A stretch of DNA of 64,000 bases, taken from contig CAVZNV010000023.1 in NCBI GenBank assembly GCA_963776735.1, positions 62,001-126,000 on the forward strand, read 5' to 3'. This document shows positions 7,706 to 15,880 of this stretch, piece after piece. The stretch is from PALSA-612 sp963776735 (GTDB lineage: Bacteria; Actinomycetota; Thermoleophilia; Gaiellales; Gaiellaceae). Under the pieces are notes generated by a model. The model saw only the letters and a program-made list of their open reading frames with translations, was not told the origin of the DNA and did no database searches. Every line of letters starts with the position of its first letter. Positions within the stretch are counted from its first letter, which is position 1. The position numbers and the translations under genes are program-made.

Positions 7706-8707
7706 ACCAGTCCCCCTCTCCACCTTCGATCCGTACTCCGTTGCACCGTCTCGAACTGAGCCTCGGCGCCTTCGGCGAGGGAACGCACGAGCTGTGAGGC
7801 GGGCAGGACGGTGTTGACGAGGGCGACGGATTCGCCTGCATACATGCACATCGCCTCGATGTGACCCGCTGACGTCTCGGGTCGGCGGTATCCAGGAGCG
7901 GCGCGGCACGGGCATCTCCCCGTCGGCGCCCTGCATCGTCCCGACCACGTCGACGTCGATCGCCTCCACAGCATCGATCGCCGAGATGAGCACCCGCGCG
8001 CGCGGCGATGACGCGCACAGCGGACAGTCGTCGAACGCGTCGGTGATGCGCGTGCTGTTCGCGCCTGCCGCGAGAATCGCGGCGACGTAGTCGGAATGCG
8101 CTGCCGATTCCTCTGTGGCGATGAACCGCGTCCCCATCCGCACGCCCGAGGCTCCCGCAGCGAGAGCGGCGGCGACGCCGCGGGCGTCCGCGATGCCTCC
8201 GGCGGCAAGGACGGGCACGTCGACGGCGTCGAGCACCTCGCAGAGCAGCGGCAGCAGGGGGGTGTCGCCGCGACAGTGACCGCCGGCCTCGACACCCTGG
8301 GCGCTGACCATGTCGGCGCCCGCCCGGGCCGCGGCTCGCGCCTCCCCCACCGATCCGACCTGCCAGTTGACCAGCGCTCCACCCCTGTGGGCGAGGTCGA
8401 CCAGATCCGGCCGGGGGTCGCTCCAGAAGAAGTCGACGATGCGCACACGCGATGCGGCATCCGCGACGGCGTCGTCGTCGATGTCGTCGGTGAGGAAGCT
8501 CACCGCGAGCACGCCGTCGGTCTGCTCACGCATCTCGTCGAGACGCTGCCTGAGGGCTTTCCGCGCAACGCCGAGGGTATTGATCGAGCCGATGCCCCCG
8601 GCCTCGGCGACGGCGACCGCGAGGCGCGGCGAGGAGACCGTGCCCATCGGAGCCTGCTGGATGGGCGCCGTGCATCCGACGAGATCCGTGAGGCGCGTCC
8701 GAATCAT
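7684..8707 (-). pseudogene. Nitronate monooxygenase family protein, frameshifted
   Basis: FMN-dependent nitronate monooxygenase (2-nitropropane dioxygenase) fold. The first about 275 codons (from MIRTRLTDLVGCTAPIQQAP) contain ADMVSAQGVEAGGHCRG and LAAGGIADARGV phosphate-binding motifs. Near 7885-7905 the reading frame changes by +1: the first frame gives GEMPVPRRSW, and the expected family tail (GHIEAMCMYAGESVALVN) continues in the next frame to a stop at 7684. Removing one base from GTATCC at 7888-7893 would restore one frame. Either a pseudogene or a sequence error. The restored tail would overlap the collagen-like gene start. Confidence 0.8.
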
Positions 8708-8874
8708 CCTGTCCGTGTCTCCCCGCGTGCCCGTGCACGGCCGGCACCAGACAGCCCGGTCGCGCGCTTCGGCCTTACCGACATCCCAGCCTCCCACGAT
8801 CACTCACGACGGCCACCGCACAAGCTTCCCCGCCGAGCAGTGAACGCGCCTCGGGAGAACTGCCGATCTTTCGG

Positions 8875-10422
8875 TCAGACGAGCCCGTGCTCGGTGGCGA
8901 AGAGGCTCGCGCCGACGCGATTGGACGCGCCGATCTTCGTGTAGATGTGCTCGATGTGCGTGCTGACGGTCTTCGGCGTGATCACGAGCTCCTTTGCGAT
9001 CTGCTTGGTCGGCAGTCCGCGCGCGAGCAGCCGCAGCACCTCGATCTCGCGCGCGGTCAGGCCGGCGGCCTGCTCCGGCCGCTTCGTGACCTTGTGCCCC
9101 GCCGCCTGCAGGACCGCGGCGGCCGCGTTCGCGTCGATCCTCCCCGCGTGCACTTCGGCGCGCAGCTGCGCGCCGGCCTCGGCGCCGGAACGGCCGTCGC
9201 GGTGCGGCCGCGGCTCGGTCATCGCCTGGTAGACGTCGGCCGCGGCGAGGATCCGCGCGCTCGGCGAGAGCGCGTCCCCGCGCAGCCCGCGTGGATAGCC
9301 GGAGCCGTCCACGCGCTCCTGATGCGAGGAGGCGAGCGGCGCGAGGACTGCGAGCTTCGGCGACCTCGACAGCATCCGCTCCGTCAAGTACGGCGCCAGG
9401 CGGATCCGCTCCTGCTCGGACGCCGACAGCGGATCGCGCTTGTCCCAGATCGCGTTCGAGATCCCGAGGCGCCCGAGGTCATGCAGCAGGCCGGCGCGCC
9501 GCACGAGCTCGACCTCCTCCGCCGGCAGCCTCGCCACGCTCGCGGCCTCGGCCGCGAGGTCCGCCACGGCGCGGGAGTGCCCGAGCGTGTACGGCGACTT
9601 GAGGTCGATGAAGTCCGCGATCGCCTCCAGCGCGGCCGTCACCTGCTCGTCGGACAGCGGTGTGTTGAGCGCGGGCTGCGCCGTGAGGACGTCCCAGCTG
9701 AGCGCCGAGTCGAGCGGCGCGAGTACCTCGGCCGCGTGCGCGCAGAACAGATCGACGATCTCGGGATCGAATTGCGTGCCGCGCCGCGCCCTGGCCATCT
9801 CGACCGCCGCCTCGACGCCGCCCTCGCGGTGGTAGACCTCGGCGGTGTCGGACAGATGCACGATCCGGACCGCAAGCCCGATCTCCTCGCCTGATGCCGC
9901 GCCGGGGTCGCCCTGGCCGTCCCAGCGCTCGAACATCTGCAGCAGCGCCGGCCGGATGTCGTCGCGCAGGCCGAGACGAAGCGCGAGCTCGCCGGCGAGC
10001 CGGCAGTGGCTGGCGCGCATGCCGACCGTCAACTCTTGCCCGACCGTCACGAACTCCGCCAAACGCCGCGCCCGCTGGACCGGTGGGAGCCCCGAGCCGA
10101 CGAGGCCCATGATCACGCGCTGCTGGGTCCGCGGCGTCCGATCGATCGCGTGCAACGCGGCGCGCCTTGCGATGTCGTCGCCGAACCAGTACGCCTGCTC
10201 GTAGGAGTCGGTGTGGCAGCCGACCCAGGCGAGCAGTGCGGTGAGAGAGACGAGCTCGGTGTCCACCGGGTCGAGCGGCGAGCGCTCCGCGAGCGCAACC
10301 GCGATCGTGCAAGACCGCAGCATGTGCTCCATCGACAGTCCGAGGCCGAGGTCGATCCCGAGAGAGAGCACGCCCAGCAGCTCGCCGACGCTCGCGCCTG
10401 AGCCCGGAGCAGCGGCCGCCAC
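8875..10422 (-). CDS. Double HD-GYP protein with C-terminal LuxR helix-turn-helix
   Basis: 515 residues in three parts. Residues about 30-230 look like a degenerate HD-GYP domain (ERWDGQGDP and GTQFDPEIVDLF are kept, but no intact HD pair is seen). Residues 275-410 are a canonical HD-GYP domain with HDLG at 314-317 and DGSGYP at 372-377. Residues 455-512 are a LuxR-type DNA-binding domain (LTAREIEVLRLLARGLPTKQ). HD-GYP domains hydrolyse cyclic di-GMP, so this may couple nucleotide turnover to transcription. The neighbouring same-strand gene encodes a GGDEF protein. No membrane segment is evident. Confidence 0.92.
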   Translation of the reverse strand: MAAAAPGSGASVGELLGVLSLGIDLGLGLSMEHMLRSCTIAVALAERSPLDPVDTELVSLTALLAWVGCHTDSYEQAYWFGDDIARRAALHAIDRTPRTQQRVIMGLVGSGLPPVQRARRLAEFVTVGQELTVGMRASHCRLAGELALRLGLRDDIRPALLQMFERWDGQGDPGAASGEEIGLAVRIVHLSDTAEVYHREGGVEAAVEMARARRGTQFDPEIVDLFCAHAAEVLAPLDSALSWDVLTAQPALNTPLSDEQVTAALEAIADFIDLKSPYTLGHSRAVADLAAEAASVARLPAEEVELVRRAGLLHDLGRLGISNAIWDKRDPLSASEQERIRLAPYLTERMLSRSPKLAVLAPLASSHQERVDGSGYPRGLRGDALSPSARILAAADVYQAMTEPRPHRDGRSGAEAGAQLRAEVHAGRIDANAAAAVLQAAGHKVTKRPEQAAGLTAREIEVLRLLARGLPTKQIAKELVITPKTVSTHIEHIYTKIGASNRVGASLFATEHGLV

Positions 10423-10506
10423 GCGGCCAGTCTATCTCTCTGCCCGCGCCATCCTGGCCCGCGGGGGTTCAGATCGGCGGTGGAGCTGAGCGAGGAGGGA
10501 TCGGAT

Positions 10507-11448
10507 TCACCGCAGCCTTGTCCACCAGCCGGACGCGAAGCTCCGCCAACCGGCAGAGCTCAACCCTGGCTTGAGGCTTCGAACGTGCCCCGTTGTCTTC
10601 CATCGCAAGGCGTCGCCGCGTGCCATGCCGGCGACTTCGATGCGGTTCTTGCCGAGCTGCTTCGCGCGCCGTTGCGCTTGCTGTGCGCGAGCGAGGAAGA
10701 CGCGGGGCGACTCGCCGTGCCCGAGCGTCGCGACGCCGGCCGAGAAGGTGATGCGCCCGACAGCGACGATGGGCGCCTGGAGCTCGGCCAGCAGGCGTCT
10801 CGTCGTGCTCACGGCGTCCTCCGGATTCGCCTCCGGGAGCAGGACGACGAACTCGTCCCCTCGGTAGTGCGCGACGAGAGCGTCGACTCCCGGGAGCGCG
10901 CGGGCGAGGCGCGCGCCGGTCTCCGCCAGCACGTCGTCGCCGGCTCGCAAGCCGTGCGTGGCGTTGACCTCGCGGAGATCGTCGCCGTCGAACACGATCA
11001 GCGAGAGCTGCGTGTCCGGCTCCCGGCGCCGCGCACGGTGCGTTCGCCTGACGTGCTGCTCGAGCGCTGCGAGGAAGGACGGCTGGTTGGAGAGCATGGT
11101 CCTCGCATCGAGGGACGCCAGCGAGCCGTTCTGCGTCGGCCGCACGCCGGCCTGCGCCGCGTCGAACTCGTCCCGGCTCACGATTCCCTCGTGCGTCCCG
11201 TCGCCCATGTAGACGGGATTTCGGATCAGCGCGGCAACCTCCGGCTTCGACCAGCGCTCACCCCCGGTGGTCGGGTGAACGTCGCGCGCTGTCAGGAAGT
11301 CGGCCAGCTCAGCCCAGGACGCCCCGATCGCCCGCCTGCGGAACGCTTCTGCGATCTCGGACGCTTCGGGCTCGTCCCGCACCAGACGGCGCGAGCCGTT
11401 CCGCCGGTAACCGGCAGGGCTCCTGGCGATGTGACGAAGGACTCGCAT
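10507..11448 (-). CDS. Recombinase-domain / GGDEF fusion protein
   Basis: 313 residues. Residues about 10-100 (SPAGYRRNGSRRL, then GASWAELADFLTARDVHPTT and SKPEVAALIRNPVYMG) match the DNA-binding 'Recombinase' domain that normally follows the catalytic domain of large serine recombinases. No resolvase catalytic domain precedes it. Residues about 115-290 are a GGDEF domain with FDGDD (153-157) and an RGDEF signature at 196-200. The RxxD inhibitory site reads PGVD and is probably lost. It lies 84 bases from the HD-GYP gene on the same strand and is divergent from a pseudokinase gene. A cyclic di-GMP synthase with an exapted DNA-binding domain is my inference. Confidence 0.85.
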   Translation of the reverse strand: MRVLRHIARSPAGYRRNGSRRLVRDEPEASEIAEAFRRRAIGASWAELADFLTARDVHPTTGGERWSKPEVAALIRNPVYMGDGTHEGIVSRDEFDAAQAGVRPTQNGSLASLDARTMLSNQPSFLAALEQHVRRTHRARRREPDTQLSLIVFDGDDLREVNATHGLRAGDDVLAETGARLARALPGVDALVAHYRGDEFVVLLPEANPEDAVSTTRRLLAELQAPIVAVGRITFSAGVATLGHGESPRVFLARAQQAQRRAKQLGKNRIEVAGMARGDALRWKTTGHVRSLKPGLSSAGWRSFASGWWTRLR

Positions 11449-11518
11449 GTGCCGTCTGATTCGATCCGGTTGCGAGTCTCGGCCCCTGCCGGACGGAAGT
11501 CAAGGGTCGTGCAGCTCG

Positions 11519-11540
11519 AAAGCCCTGGAAACAGGGCTTT
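11519..11540. promoter_or_regulatory. Perfect 9-bp hairpin with GAAA loop in divergent intergenic region
   Basis: AAAGCCCTG (11519-11527), GAAA (11528-11531) and CAGGGCTTT (11532-11540) form a perfect stem-loop between the divergent GGDEF and pseudokinase genes. A terminator is unlikely because no gene ends here. It could be an operator or a 5' leader structure of the kinase mRNA. Confidence 0.45.
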
Positions 11541-11566
11541 CGGCGCGCAGGCCGAACTCTCCGGAC

Positions 11567-12859
11567 GTGGCGACTGCTTCGCTTCTGCCTGCGATCGGCG
11601 GATACCGGCTCGACCGTGTCCTCCGGCACGACGAAACCGGAACGGTCTACCTCGCCGAGGAGATCGCTGCGCGCCGCTTCGTGTCGCTGAAGGTGGTCGC
11701 ACCGGAGCTCGCCGGCGACGACCGCTTCCGCGCGCGCTTCCCCGGCGACTGCCTGCTCGTCGCCGAGGTCGACCACCCGGCCGTGCTGCCCGTCTTCGAC
11801 GCCGGCACTGCCGACGGCACCGTCTGGGCGGCCTCGAAGTTCGTCGAGGCGACCGACCTCGGCACCGTCCTGGCCGACGGGCCGCTCACCGCCGAGCAGG
11901 CAGTCGCGGTCGTCGAGCAGGCCGCCGCCGCCCTGCACGCTGCGCACAGCTCAGGCGTCGTCCACCGCGGCTTTCGGCCCGCGGCCGTCCTCCTCGAGGC
12001 CGGCACGCACCGCACGCTCGTCACCGACTTCGGGATTCCCGGCGCGCTGGACGAATACGCAGCGCCGGAACGAATTGCCGGAGAGCGGCTCGATGGCCGC
12101 GCCGACGTCTACTCGCTCGGCCGGGTTCTCGCACGCTGCCTGCCGGACGAGGACTTCGAGACCGTCGTGCGGAAGGCCACGGCCGACGATCCCGACGACC
12201 GTTTCACGACGACGGTCGAACTCGCGCGGGCGTGCCGGCGGGTGATCGCGTCACGTCCGGCCCCCGGCCCCGCACCGCCCGCTGTCCCCACGAAGCCGCG
12301 ACGGCGCAGCCGGCGAACGCTGCTGCTGGTCGCCGCTGCCGGACTCGTGGTCGCGGCCGTCGCGGCGCTCGTCCTCACGACGCACCACGGCAAGCACGCC
12401 CCGCCTGTCGCTGCGCCTCCGCCTCCGGCCCCGTCTCCGCCGTTCCGTCCGGTCATGCCTGCGCGGACGGCAACTGCGCTCGCCCTGACGCTGGCGCCGA
12501 TCCCGACGACGCTGAACGGGCTCGCGGCGGCCGCTGCTGTCTCGCCGGAGCCGACCGTCGTCTACGACCGGGTCGCCGGCTCGGGCGACGGCGTTCGCTA
12601 CCGCTCGACGCCGAACCACTGGTGCGGCTCCGGGCCGGGCAATCCCGTGCCGCAGAGCAACCCGTGCTGGCGCGACGTCCTGCCGGGTGCCGGCGCAGCC
12701 GACGGCCAGCTCGTGCGCGTCTACTGCTACGCCGCCGGGACCCCGGTGCACGGGGACTCGCTCTGGGCCAGAGTGCGGCTCCAGCCCGTCGAGTACGTCC
12801 CGGCCACGTTCCTCGCGGCGAGCAGCTCGCGTAAGCTCGCCGGCGTCGCGACCTGCTAG
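11567..12859 (+). CDS. Membrane serine/threonine pseudokinase, PknB-like
   Basis: 430 residues from a GTG start (upstream codons look non-coding; ribosome binding site weak). The kinase-like domain spans about 11-260: the lysine is kept (SLKVV, K42) and DFG at 154-156 and APE (AAPERI) are present. The catalytic loop reads HRG at 133-135 instead of HRD, and both the glycine loop and the alpha-C glutamate are degraded, so phosphotransfer is doubtful. One transmembrane helix follows (about 284-304), then a Pro-rich linker and an extracellular Cys-containing domain that may be SH3-like. It shares a CTAG stop overlap with the next gene. Confidence 0.82.
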   Translation: MATASLLPAIGGYRLDRVLRHDETGTVYLAEEIAARRFVSLKVVAPELAGDDRFRARFPGDCLLVAEVDHPAVLPVFDAGTADGTVWAASKFVEATDLGTVLADGPLTAEQAVAVVEQAAAALHAAHSSGVVHRGFRPAAVLLEAGTHRTLVTDFGIPGALDEYAAPERIAGERLDGRADVYSLGRVLARCLPDEDFETVVRKATADDPDDRFTTTVELARACRRVIASRPAPGPAPPAVPTKPRRRSRRTLLLVAAAGLVVAAVAALVLTTHHGKHAPPVAAPPPPAPSPPFRPVMPARTATALALTLAPIPTTLNGLAAAAAVSPEPTVVYDRVAGSGDGVRYRSTPNHWCGSGPGNPVPQSNPCWRDVLPGAGAADGQLVRVYCYAAGTPVHGDSLWARVRLQPVEYVPATFLAASSSRKLAGVATC

Positions 12860-13119
12860 AAGCGGCCGGCGGCGTGCGGCGGCTCGCGATGCCCGCAGAG
12901 GTCGCACACCCACTGGTCGTAGGTGATCGCGCGCTCCCACCCGCCGATACCGCCTGGATGGACGACGCGGCGCTGGTCGATCCGCACCTGGTGGATCCGC
13001 ATCTCGTGCCCCCGCGGGCACAGATGCTCGGAGCCCCGGCTTGTCCGCTTCGCCTGCACGAAGAGTGAAACGGCTGTCGCGAAGTCCGGTTGTTGAGCAC
13101 GCGTAAGGTTCTCGTTCAC
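12856..13119 (-). CDS. Small Cys/His-rich protein
   Basis: 87 residues with a CPRGHEMR motif and a later CDLCGHRE motif, together a plausible zinc ribbon. The N terminus MNENLTRAQQPDFATAV is helical. It is convergent with the pseudokinase gene (shared CTAG) and divergent from an MFS transporter gene 30 bases away. I do not recognise the family. Confidence 0.55.
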   Translation of the reverse strand: MNENLTRAQQPDFATAVSLFVQAKRTSRGSEHLCPRGHEMRIHQVRIDQRRVVHPGGIGGWERAITYDQWVCDLCGHREPPHAAGRF

Positions 13120-13148
13120 CGCGGTTAACCCGCGACTAGCCTCTCGGC

Positions 13149-14384
13149 GTGCCCAGCCGCGCGACGGATCCGACCGGCCCCGCCGCCGCGTGGCGGCTCA
13201 TGCGGACCCGCGACTTCGGGCCGTACTTCGCCGGCAACGCGCTCTCCGGCAGCGGCACGTGGTTCCAGAACCTCGCCGCGTCGCTCCTTGTCTACCGGCT
13301 CACGCACTCGCCGTTCCTGCTCGGCGTGCTGAACGTGGCGCAGTTCGCCCCCGTGCTGCTGCTCGCGCCTTGGACGGGCCTCGCCGCCGACCGCTTCGAC
13401 CGACGCCGGCTCCTGCTCGTCACGCAGATCGCGGCAGCGGTTCTCAGCGGAATGCTCGCGCTGCTCGCCTGGGCAGGCCTGGCGCCGGTCTGGGTCGTGA
13501 TCGTGTTCGCACTCGCGCTCGGCGTCTCGAGTGCCTACTCGGCACCGGCGTCGGGCGCGCTCGTCGGCCAACTCGTCGACCGCCACGACCTGCCGACCGC
13601 GGTCGCCCTGAACTCGATGACGTACAACCTGGCGCGGGCCGTCGGCCCGGTGTTGGCAGCCGTGGCTGTGCACACCCTCGGCATTCCCGCCGCCTTCGGC
13701 ATCAACAGCGCCTCGTATCTCGCACTCGTGGCGGGGCTGCTCGTCGTGCGGGCGCGGCCGCAGGTGGCGGTGCCGCGGGAGGAATCACGGTTGAGGGCGA
13801 GCCTGCGCTTCGTCTGGGAGCGCCCTCGCCTCCTCGCCCTCCTGCTCGTGATCGCCGCCGTCGGCTTCGCCTCCGATCCGGTGAACACCGAGGCGCCTGC
13901 GTTCGCCCACGCATTCGGCGAGATGGATACGAAGGCCGGCTTCCTGATCGGGATCTTCGGCGCCGGAGCGGTGCTCGCCGCGTTCACGCTGGCCGGGCGC
14001 GTCGCAGGCTCGCCGAGCCGTATGGCGGCGACGCTGATCATGCTCGGCGGGGGGATCGTGGCGCTCGCGCTCTCGCCCTGGCTCTGGCTCGCGTATGTCG
14101 TCCTTTTCGTGGCCGGCTTCGGCTACCTCGCGTCGAACACGTCGGCAACGGCTCGGCTCCAGCTCGGCGTCGAAGAGGCGCAGCGAGGCCGGATCATGGC
14201 CCTCTGGAGCGTTGCCTTCCTCGGCCTGCGGCCGCTCGCGAGCCTCGTCGACGGGACGCTCGCCGGAGCCTTCGGCGTGCGCGTGGCCGGCGTCTGCCTC
14301 GCGCTTCCGGCCCTGGCCGCCGCGGCTGTGATCCTCCGACTTCGTGACCGGCCCCTACGCGAAGAGCAACCGGCTCGCGCCTAG
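13149..14384 (+). CDS. MFS family exporter
   Basis: 411 residues with about twelve hydrophobic segments, starting at a GTG. The sequence (MRTRDFGPYFAGNALSGSG near the N terminus; GLAADRFDRRRLLL as the loop 2-3 motif) resembles the EntS/MFS_3 efflux group. The substrate cannot be told. Its stop lies in the left end of a palindromic terminator shared with the convergent flippase gene. Confidence 0.9.
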   Translation: MPSRATDPTGPAAAWRLMRTRDFGPYFAGNALSGSGTWFQNLAASLLVYRLTHSPFLLGVLNVAQFAPVLLLAPWTGLAADRFDRRRLLLVTQIAAAVLSGMLALLAWAGLAPVWVVIVFALALGVSSAYSAPASGALVGQLVDRHDLPTAVALNSMTYNLARAVGPVLAAVAVHTLGIPAAFGINSASYLALVAGLLVVRARPQVAVPREESRLRASLRFVWERPRLLALLLVIAAVGFASDPVNTEAPAFAHAFGEMDTKAGFLIGIFGAGAVLAAFTLAGRVAGSPSRMAATLIMLGGGIVALALSPWLWLAYVVLFVAGFGYLASNTSATARLQLGVEEAQRGRIMALWSVAFLGLRPLASLVDGTLAGAFGVRVAGVCLALPALAAAAVILRLRDRPLREEQPARA

Positions 14385-14422
14385 ATGAGTGATGCCACGA
14401 GATCGTGGCGTCACCCATCTAG
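14381..14422. terminator. Palindromic bidirectional terminator
   Basis: CTAGATGAGTGATGCCACGA (14381-14400) and TCGTGGCGTCACCCATCTAG (14403-14422) form a 20-bp stem with two wobble pairs around a GA spacer. It carries the TAG stop of the MFS gene at one end and the stop of the flippase gene at the other. A version with the same arms, but split by an insert, occurs at 57696-57915. Confidence 0.75.
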
Positions 14423-15759
14423 GTCGTCGCGGGCCGTCCGAAGCGGGCGCGGGCGGCCGCGAGGAACCAGGCCACGTCGCTGCGGCGGGGAAGCAGGTCA
14501 GACGGCCTCGCACCGAGGGCCCGGACGAAGAGCGCCGCCATCACCAGGCCGCCCGCGGTGTAGGACACCATCGACGCGAGCGAGGCGCCGAGATCCGCGT
14601 GCGACGGGATCAGGACGATGTCGGTGACCGCCGTGACGGCGAAGGCGACGAGGATGCCTGCCGTCTCGAGCCAGGGCTTGTTCTGTGACGTCAGGGCGGT
14701 GCCCAGCTGCTTGATCGCCGCAATCCCGAAGGCGCCGAGGGCGAGGATGCGGAGATCGCGGATCGAGCCGTGGAAGTCGCTGCCGAAGATCGTGACGCAG
14801 AGGAACGGCGCGGCGGCGATCAGGAAGACGGCCGAGACGAGGGTGAGCAGCGTGCCGGCCCGGAAGCCGATCGACGCCTGACGCGACGCCTCCTTCCCGT
14901 CCGCACGGACGAGGTCGGGCCGCTGGACGTTCGCGACCGCGTTCGGCAGGAAGAACAGCACCTCCGACCAGGCCACGGCGACGCTGTACAGGCCGAGGGA
15001 GCGAGCGCCCGAGACGGCGCCCAGGATCCACTGGTCGAGGCGGTAGTTCCCGACCATGCCGATCTGGCCCGCATGGGTCTTCAGACCGAAGCCCACCATG
15101 CGTTTGGCCAGGCGCCGGTCCGCGCGGCCGAAGCTGCCGAGACGGGCGTGGACGTACCAGATCAGGACGACCAGGCCGGCCCACTGGCCGGCCGACCAGG
15201 CGATGACCGCACCGCGAACGCTGAGATGCCCGGTGGAGGCCAGGGTGAGGTTCGTCAGCGCGTTGAAGATCGGCCCGAGGAGGACGACGATGTTGGCGAC
15301 CGCGAAGCGGTACTCGACCATCGCGAGCATGTAGAGGTAGTACGCGAGGATCAGCCCCGGCACCGTCCCGAGGGCGATCCAGCGGGTCGTCGGGTCGACG
15401 TGGCCGCCGATCGCCGGGAACAGCTGGATCAGGACGGTGATGACGACCATCGAGAGGCAGCCGAGCACCAGCGAGATCGCGACCGACGTTCCCGCGAGCG
15501 ACGGCAGCAGCTTGCGGTCGCGACCGCCGAAGTTCATCACAGCGGTCTGGACGCCCAGATTGGAGAGCTGCGAGACGAACATGGCCATGGTCAGGACGAA
15601 CGCGACCTCGCCGCGGCCCGCGGGACCGAGCGCCCGCGAGACGATCAGGACGTTCACGAGGCCCAGGGCGGCGCCGGCGACCTGCTGGCCGTACGTGCCG
15701 ATCATGTTCAGGATCGGCGAGCGCCGTTTCGGCACGCCTGCGCCGGGGTCTCGACCCAT
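14419..15759 (-). CDS. Polysaccharide flippase (Wzx/MOP superfamily)
   Basis: 446 residues with about 12-14 membrane helices. The N terminus (LNMIGTYGQQVAGAALG) and the long hydrophobic repeats match the MOP/Wzx group that moves lipid-linked saccharides across the membrane. It is divergent from the phosphonate-type cluster (119 bases apart), which ends in a LicD-type transferase, so a role in exporting the decorated glycan is plausible but inferred. Confidence 0.85.
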   Translation of the reverse strand: MGRDPGAGVPKRRSPILNMIGTYGQQVAGAALGLVNVLIVSRALGPAGRGEVAFVLTMAMFVSQLSNLGVQTAVMNFGGRDRKLLPSLAGTSVAISLVLGCLSMVVITVLIQLFPAIGGHVDPTTRWIALGTVPGLILAYYLYMLAMVEYRFAVANIVVLLGPIFNALTNLTLASTGHLSVRGAVIAWSAGQWAGLVVLIWYVHARLGSFGRADRRLAKRMVGFGLKTHAGQIGMVGNYRLDQWILGAVSGARSLGLYSVAVAWSEVLFFLPNAVANVQRPDLVRADGKEASRQASIGFRAGTLLTLVSAVFLIAAAPFLCVTIFGSDFHGSIRDLRILALGAFGIAAIKQLGTALTSQNKPWLETAGILVAFAVTAVTDIVLIPSHADLGASLASMVSYTAGGLVMAALFVRALGARPSDLLPRRSDVAWFLAAARARFGRPATT

Positions 15760-15880
15760 GGACTCATCTTCGGCTCGAATCGGGCTCCTCTCAAGGGGTT
15801 GCGACGTTCACCCAATTGACTCATAACGAGACGAGACCCCGAAACTCACCCGGCACGGGGCCAAACCAGGGAGACGCGTG

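Noticed and set aside
7684..8707. Programmed ribosomal frameshift in nitronate monooxygenase
   Set aside because: No slippery heptamer or downstream pseudoknot is evident, and similar shifts occur in three unrelated genes.
10507..11448. Remnant of an integrated element with a serine recombinase
   Set aside because: No catalytic domain, attachment repeat or cargo genes are seen; the recombinase part is joined in frame to an intact GGDEF domain.
10480..12834. Long plus-strand open frame across the GGDEF and kinase region
   Set aside because: Its product is Arg/Pro-rich low-complexity sequence; clear domains are in other frames.
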